Below, piece by piece: positions 22,066 through 25,812 of a DNA stretch of 25,812 nt. Origin of the DNA: Gryganskiella cystojenkinii (taxonomy: Eukaryota; Mortierellomycota; Mortierellomycetes; Mortierellales; Mortierellaceae); the NCBI GenBank assembly GCA_015852425.1, contig JAAAIG010000567.1:1-25812 (forward strand), read 5' to 3'. Under the pieces are notes generated by a model that did not search any database, was not told the origin of the DNA, and saw only the letters and a list, made by a program, of their open reading frames with translations. A program made the position numbers and the translations under genes. How positions within the stretch are numbered: the first letter of the stretch is position 1; every line of letters begins with the position of its first letter.

Positions 22066-22260
22066 GGCGAAATGTGACGAAAAAGAGAGAAGAGGGGTAA
22101 GGAAAGATGGGTGATCTCGTCAATACAGTGCAGGACACCTAGCATAACAGAAAAAAACAACAGTCAACAAACAGTTAAAATCACGTGACAGCCACGGCGT
22201 GGATTTCAAAAAAACCCCAAAAATGCCTACCGTAAAAAAAGGCTCGAAATCATTGAATTT
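22066..22260 (-). other. short Fanzor-uS15m intergenic region
   Basis: Only 195 bp between the Fanzor stop codon and the uS15m start, both on the minus strand. It must hold the Fanzor 3' end and the uS15m promoter. Visible items are the palindrome TCACGTGA (22181-22188), the interrupted palindrome CCACG-G-CGTGG (22192-22202), and T-runs on the minus strand near 22206-22212, 22235-22241 and 22151-22157. If this Fanzor uses a guide RNA from its 3' end, as family members do, its sequence would fall here and in the last coding bases; that is inference. Confidence 0.4.
22182..22187. promoter_or_regulatory. CACGTG (E-box) site upstream of uS15m
   Basis: A CACGTG core within the palindrome TCACGTGA, about 117 bp before the uS15m ATG. 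In fungi CACGTG is the target of bHLH factors of the Cbf1 type, which often act on mitochondrial and ribosomal genes. Function here is inferred from position only. Confidence 0.4.
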
Positions 22261-25200
22261 TCAAGCGTCGTTGTTGTCGTTGTTGTCGTTGTTGTCGTTG
22301 TTGTCGTTGTTGTCGTTGTTGTCGTTGCTGTTGTTGATATCGCAAATAGTCTTAGCCTTCTCGTAGTCAAGGGGCGCGGGCCACTCTCTGGTGCGAAGAA
22401 ATTGCAGTACTGCGTTCGACATATTGGTTGCAGCGTTATGATCGCGGTCCCGCTTCCAATTGCATTCCTTGCAGATGACGGAGCGTCCCTCAACCTCCAT
22501 GCGGAAATGACAAGAACAGCAGAACACCGAGGTCCTGAACTCAGGGACCTTGACCAACTCGATAACGGCCGACTTCTTTTTGTTGCTTCTGCTCAAATCC
22601 TTGATGAGATCATGGGTCTAAGTATTCAATTAGAAGTCGGAGTAAATTATCTAGAATCACTCAATATGTCCCTTGTTTCCTGACCAAAAGGTTGCAATAC
22701 TTGCCTTTCTTATGAGGTTGTTGGTGAATTTGCTACCTCCTCGTGTCTGCCCCTGCCAGCGGCGAAAGTCGCCATCACCAAGACCGATGACAAGCGGGGA
22801 TTTCAAATATGCCCGCCGTTCATCGTCCGAAAGCCGATTCATTTCCAGATAACCTCGCTTAAACAAGGATCGTGCCACCTTTTTCAACCTCTTGACGACG
22901 ACAGCGGAATGTAGGAACTGATCGCGCTCAGAGTTCGAGAGCCTGCTTCCTTCTTCCATCAGTCTCATATAGGGTGCCCAGTCATACTTCATCGAGCTGG
23001 GCAATCCTGCGGTGAACTTCTGGGCCTCCTCGAACTTGTCCTCGAGAGATTGCATAATTTGTTCGATATTCTCATCCGTCATATGACGGTCAGGAACGTG
23101 ATTCCGCATGTCGAGGATTGCCGAGGTAGTTTTGTCGAGATCTTGACGTAGCGCCTCACGGTAATTGTATCGGTCTTGTTTGAATCTAGTGCTGCCATAG
23201 TAGCCTCTAAGTATTGAGGACCCTTTCGCTTGGCTGATAAGGTGTGCCTTCACAGTCGACTCATGCTCCTGCGCCGTCTTATCCATACGGTTACTCGACA
23301 CTAGCCTAGCCTCAACCTCAGGAATCCCGGCCATGACCTTGAGAAGGGATTGCTCCTTTCGGTACCGTCTGTCGATGGTATCTCTTGGACCTCGTGGGGA
23401 GCTAACGTTAATTTGATCCGTGGGACATCCTGAGTGCACCAGAGTTGCTGTGGCCGTATTTGCCACTCCAGGGTCGATGCTGAGACTTCGAGTACCGTTC
23501 TCAGGTCCTGCAGTGTGTTGGTAAAGGCTGTCGATGGTCACCTGTGATCTGAATTTTTCAGTCACGTAAGGCCATCCTTGAACAAGCGGCGCCGTGGACC
23601 AAGGAAAAGACGTCTGCGGCGCTGGCGTGGATGCTGATGTTGAGGTTGAGATGGGAGGTGTTGGTGCTGATGTTGATGTTGAACTTGATTGTTGAGACGA
23701 TTCGGTTGGATTCAACAAGGACGTTAAAGGCGCTGTAACCGACGCTGTATAAGTCGTCGACTGACGCGCGCTTTTTGACTCTGTTAACTTGTATGCTATC
23801 ACTCGCAAGTTGTAGCCGTCCGTGGAGAGATCTCCGGTTAGAACATACTTCCGTCTCCTGGATTTTGGGGTCGCTCTGTCAATCTGTCTTTGGTAGTAGT
23901 CTGGAGTCTGGATCCCATTGCGAACAAGGTCCTTGAAGCTGGCCTTGGCGGTCGCGTACTGTGGATCGTTTGCTTGGACTGAACCAAGAGTTACTCGCGC
24001 CATTTCGATCTCTTTGCGATCGTCTTCTTCGAACATAACCATGGCCTTGAGATCCTTTTGTTGAAGTGCACCCTCTGAGTGCGCGTCTGACTCGTTCTTT
24101 GCCCAAAGGACATTGGCTCCACGACGGTAGCTGGTTTTGTTGCCGTTGAGGAAGAGGAAGTAAGCGAGACGTCCGACTTCATCTTGGGTGTTTCTGTCTG
24201 CCGATGATCGGGATCCAAAGACATCAAATAGGATCCTCGCAGTCCTCACTTGCTTGTCCCACGAATTTTCACCCATGCGGGGTTTTTTGGATGAGGGTGC
24301 CTGCTTGTTCTCTGTCACCGTCAAGTTCATCATCATACAGTTTAGTAATTGTCGTTCTGTAATATTGAAAAAACCGTCCGTGTGTCCAATTCTTGGTAGT
24401 ACGCTGATCTGAGCGTTATTTGGGACTATCGCATTCAGAATGAGATGCATACTCAATCTGTCATGTATGGTTGAATATCCTGTCTTGTCGTCAATTGAAT
24501 TCAGAAGCACCCTGCCGCTGTTAGACTCGGCCCATGCTGGACTATGCAGGCTCGCCTATAATCAGAAGCAACAATTAAGGTCACGTCAGATATCATTGCT
24601 CAAGAGAATAGAAGAGGACTACTGCGCTGTGATTACTTACTCTCTTCTTAAGCTCTAGTGTGTGTTTGTAAACGTGACCCCCAACAAGGTCAGAGATTGA
24701 TCTTGCACATTGAGTCAAAAAGGTCGCATGGCATACATTCCGGTCTGATGACTTGAAGGGCGGTTGTCGGTGGTGAGCCGTTAACTCTGCGTATTGGTGA
24801 AAAATAGCGTCAGCCGCTTTTGCTCCACAGGCATTAGTCGTGTGGAGATCGGAGCCTGGCGCACCCCATTCCAGTAATCGGCGGAAGAGACGGAGGAAAA
24901 AAGACTCTCGGGGACCCTTCTTTAACAGAATGTCGAACCTGTCCTTCCTGTTCCCGGCGTGGTCGAGTGCGTGCTCACCGCTGATCGAAGGGTGTTCCTT
25001 GAAAACATTGGCAATATATAACTCGGTGACCAGAAGGCCCTCACGAAGCAAGTCGGTGTTGATCCTGGCCAATGTGCTGATGACATCCAAAATGTGATCC
25101 GTTAGAAGGCCATGATCCTTCTCGTTCATGTCCGGGAACGAGGCCCTAAGACTGTGGGTCAGACACGATTTGAGCCGCCCTGGCGTCATTGCACGCATTG

Positions 25201-25755
25201 GCCGATGGGCAGCCAGAACGTCTGCAATCATGTTGGTGGGGTTGGTTTTGCGGGCGACCGCGTTCGGATTTTGCGGTGTCTCGGCATCGCGGACTCTTCT
25301 ACTGCTTCTGGCGTAGGTGATTTTGCTGCGTGAACGCTTTTTGGTGGCCTTTCTATCGATGGCTTTGTCCTCCACTGGATTTTTTTGATCTGAAGTCTCT
25401 CCTGTAGCATCTTCACCGAAAGCGCCTTCCTCCTCACTGTCCTCGGAAGAGTTGTCTTCATTATCAGAGCATGCTTCGACCTCAAATCTGTCCTCTTCAG
25501 CCGTGGTGTCTCGCGCGGTTGCGATCTTTGAGGGATCGGTCTCATCTGGGAACGTATCATGATCATCATCGTCGTCGTCTTCATCCGCTGGCACTTGAGC
25601 CACGGATCCGGGCCGACCAACGGTCTGGTCTTTCACGCTTATGGGCTCAGTGTTTTTGTGCTGACTTGTGAAAGCCGACGTGAAAACCCTTGGACGGCTT
25701 TTGTGGCCAGTGGTGTATCTTTGAAGCCTGTTTTCCGCAGGGGGGAGAAAGAGAA

Positions 25756-25812
<57 letters not shown>
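22261..25812 (-). CDS. Fanzor-type (eukaryotic TnpB-like) RNA-guided nuclease, 5' partial
   Basis: Exons: window edge to 24641, 24555-22705 and 22617-22261; introns 24556-24640 (GT-AG) and 22618-22704 (GC-AG). Counting from 25738, 1101 codons are visible. Order: acidic stretch (about 50-110, with DEDDDDDDHD), basic KKRSRSK, a long helical region, a WED-like segment with GDLSTDGYNLRVIAYKL, and then the split RuvC nuclease. RuvC-I is LSIDPGVANTA (Asp about 727). GLGDGDF lies near 960, and VPEFRTS carries Glu about 1009, the alternative glutamate position described for Fanzors. A zinc ribbon CCSC...CKEC follows, with RuvC-III DRDHNAATN (Asp about 1042). These elements define TnpB/Fanzor proteins, which cut DNA guided by an RNA from their own 3' end. 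All catalytic and zinc residues are present. The C-terminus is an Asn/Asp repeat. No start codon is visible: the frame is open into the terminal (GA)n tract, so the 5' end lies outside. Confidence 0.88.
22267..22329 (+). repeat. 9-bp minisatellite in the Fanzor coding end
   Basis: Six perfect GTCGTTGTT units (22267-22320) plus one diverged unit (22321-22329). On the coding strand they encode repeated Asn-Asp-Asn just before the stop codon. There are no unique spacers, so it is not a CRISPR array. Confidence 0.95.
22618..22704 (-). other. GC-AG intron in the Fanzor gene
   Basis: The donor is AAG|GCAAGT after NNLIRK and the acceptor is ACTTAG before THDLIKDLS. Phase 0. The nearest GT donor (GTATTG) gives an early stop with the available acceptors. 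Splicing here joins the RuvC-II region to the zinc ribbon, so it is needed for a complete nuclease. Confidence 0.75.
25761..25812 (+). repeat. (GA)26 microsatellite at the window edge
   Basis: Uninterrupted GA repeat running off the end of the window. On the Fanzor strand it is a CT tract immediately upstream of the last protein-like codons. It may act as the polypyrimidine tract of an upstream intron; a CAG acceptor candidate is at 25728-25730, in AAAACAG. Confidence 0.95.

Noticed and set aside
22267..22329. CRISPR-like array
   Set aside because: Units are 9 bp, contiguous and without spacers; they are a coding minisatellite.
22402..22683. 93-codon + strand open frame
   Set aside because: Antisense to the Fanzor zinc ribbon and RuvC-III region, which is clearly the coding strand.
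1..25812. tRNA or rRNA genes
   Set aside because: I looked for T-arm-like GTTCRANNC motifs and paired acceptor stems and found none convincing; a covariance search would be needed for certainty.

Overview
The window looks like nuclear DNA from a filamentous, early-diverging fungus. The evidence is short GT-AG introns (about 85 to 220 nt), a fungal-type New1/EF3 ATPase, a YANK-type kinase, tandem F-box/leucine-rich-repeat genes and a Fanzor-type TnpB homologue. The F-box expansion and Fanzor suggest Mortierellomycotina, but that is inference from gene content, not a sequence match.

Layout. 1-1.35 kb: no gene. 1.35-2.68 kb (-): decayed, frameshifted ORF with mobile-element character (weak Helitron/PIF1-like resemblance), beside a small inverted-repeat element at 2.69-2.91 kb. 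3.8-9.6 kb (+): a direct tandem duplication of about 2.93 kb period. Each unit carries a promoter block and a long intronless F-box gene. Copy 1 is intact (854 aa); copy 2 has a one-base deletion near codon 363. A third, far more decayed F-box relic follows at about 9.8-10.1 kb. 11.38-14.77 kb (-): NEW1/Elf1-type EF3-like ATPase, three exons, 1052 aa, last coding exon five codons plus stop. 15.40-18.12 kb (-): STK32/YANK-like protein kinase, four exons, 760 aa, with one GC-AG intron. 18.1-20.9 kb: long intergenic region, purine-rich on + over much of its length. 20.87-22.07 kb (-): mitochondrial ribosomal protein uS15m, three exons, 307 aa. 22.26 kb to the window end (-): a large Fanzor-type (eukaryotic TnpB-like) RNA-guided nuclease gene, 5' end not contained, with all three RuvC acidic residues and a complete four-cysteine zinc ribbon.

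The housekeeping genes (NEW1, kinase, uS15m, Fanzor) all lie on the minus strand but are separate transcription units; nothing suggests an operon. NEW1 (cytosolic translation termination/recycling), the kinase (membrane-anchored signalling) and uS15m (mitoribosome small subunit) have no evident joint pathway. The F-box genes are probable substrate adaptors for SCF ubiquitin ligases. The Fanzor locus is the most notable item. It sits head-to-tail upstream of uS15m, with only 197 nt between its stop codon and the uS15m start. Any guide RNA made from its 3' end, as is usual for this family, would therefore have to share the uS15m promoter/5' leader.
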